From: Bacteroidia bacterium
GTDB lineage: Bacteria; Bacteroidota; Bacteroidia; Chitinophagales; Saprospiraceae
Reading direction: 5' to 3'
DNA length: 5,552 nucleotides
Assembly (NCBI GenBank): GCA_030431945.1
Contig: JAUIIF010000339.1
Coordinates: 1-5,552 of the forward strand
Below are positions 5,047 through 5,552 of the stretch, piece by piece; within the stretch, counting starts at the first letter, position 1; every line of letters starts with the position of its first letter. Under the pieces are notes generated by a model. It saw only the letters and a program-made list of their open reading frames with translations. It was not told where the DNA came from and made no database searches. The position numbers and the translations under genes are program-made.

Positions 5047-5552
5047 TTACCCCGGTGAATTCTTTTTCCTGGTCCGCCACCACAACCACCAGAGTACCAG
5101 GCTGATGCCCAGGGCCAACGGGACCAGCCCTACCCTGCTCCACCAACCGCTCCCTGCATCCTGCGTCCCCGCCGCCTCCTCAATGACCAGCAATTGGTTG
5201 GCCGGCACGTTGGTCAGAAGTTGTTCCTTGCCCCCGATCCAGGTCACCAATACGGAGTCGGCCACCGTTGCCGCCCCTAAGCCGAAATGGGCGATGGTGG
5301 AATTCTGCGATAAATGGCTGGAGCCGCCGCCATCAATTTCCCGCATCATTCGCCGTCCTCTGCTGAATACGGTCACCCGGCTACCAATGCCCAGGGTTTC
5401 GGCACTGTTGCCCCGCAGCGCTACTTTCAGGTAATTACCCGGAGCCGCATCATTGCGCAAAATATGGGTAGTGGACGCGACGGGAAAACCGGGGAGTACC
5501 GGGGTCTGGCCGACGACCAGGAGGTCCATGTCACCATCATTTTCTAAATCAA
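5047..5552 (-). CDS. FG-GAP/VCBS repeat protein with ASPIC/UnbV domain and C-terminal membrane segment (C-terminal part)
   Basis: Only the last 167 codons are in the window; the frame runs in from the right edge without a start. The first visible residues, DLENDGDMDLLVV (from 5550), are the calcium-binding loop of an FG-GAP/VCBS beta-propeller repeat. The ASPIC/UnbV domain follows (about 5433-5182), with LKVALRGNSAETLGIGSRVTV, the SQNSTIAHFGLGAATVADSV segment and ITWP-like VTWIGG, ending ANQLLVIEE. This matches the C-terminal part of CRTAC1-like proteins, usually exported beta-propeller proteins. After a short Gly/Ser/Trp linker comes a hydrophobic helix, GLVPLALGISLVLWWLWW (about 5130-5077), then the basic tail RTRKKNSPG. 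That predicts a protein anchored by its C-terminus with the propeller outside the cytoplasm; a type IX secretion C-terminal domain is absent. Substrate and partner are unknown. The SRPBCC gene follows after 47 bases. Confidence 0.88.
   Translation of the reverse strand, partial: DLENDGDMDLLVVGQTPVLPGFPVASTTHILRNDAAPGNYLKVALRGNSAETLGIGSRVTVFSRGRRMMREIDGGGSSHLSQNSTIAHFGLGAATVADSVLVTWIGGKEQLLTNVPANQLLVIEEAAGTQDAGSGWWSRVGLVPLALGISLVLWWLWWRTRKKNSPG

Noticed and set aside
5000..5146. N-terminal extension of the SRPBCC gene to an ATG at 5146
   Set aside because: It overlaps the UnbV coding region, encodes sequence unrelated to the fold, and the start at 4999 places the SRPBCC motif properly.

Overview
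The window looks like chromosomal DNA of a Bacteroidota bacterium with fairly high GC. Four things point there: the YebC protein begins with the Bacteroidota-type variant MGRAFEYRK; no gene has a clear Shine-Dalgarno sequence, and leaders before start codons are A-rich; a good match to the Bacteroidota -33/-7 promoter (TTTG ... TANNTTTG) precedes yebC; and the gene types (ECF sigma factor followed by a membrane/beta-barrel protein, FG-GAP/ASPIC-UnbV protein) are typical of the phylum. The GC level and gene style would fit the Saprospiria/Lewinella-like group, but that is only a guess.

Layout. Bases 1-338 are mostly non-coding and end in a candidate promoter. A plus-strand pair follows: yebC (339-1064), a translation/regulatory factor, and galK (1124-2284), a complete galactokinase. 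The rest is on the minus strand. Reading in transcription order from the right edge: the C-terminal part of an FG-GAP/ASPIC-UnbV protein with a C-terminal membrane segment (runs off the window, stop at 5047), a 178-residue SRPBCC-fold protein (4999-4463), a roughly 300-base regulatory gap, an ECF sigma-70 factor (4165-3587), and 2 bases after it a 430-residue protein (3584-2292) that converges on galK with only 7 bases between the stop codons.

The most interesting item is the last pair. The 430-residue protein has a short cytoplasmic-looking N-terminus, one inner-membrane helix, a Pro/Glu/Ala-rich linker of about 155 residues and a C-terminal outer-membrane beta-barrel of about 200 residues. 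Together with the tightly coupled ECF sigma factor this matches the architecture of the recently described dual membrane-spanning anti-sigma factors (Dma type) of Bacteroidota, in which one polypeptide links the outer membrane directly to a cytoplasmic sigma factor. The sigma gene has a plausible promoter whose spacer is one arm of a widely spaced perfect 10-bp inverted repeat, a candidate control element.
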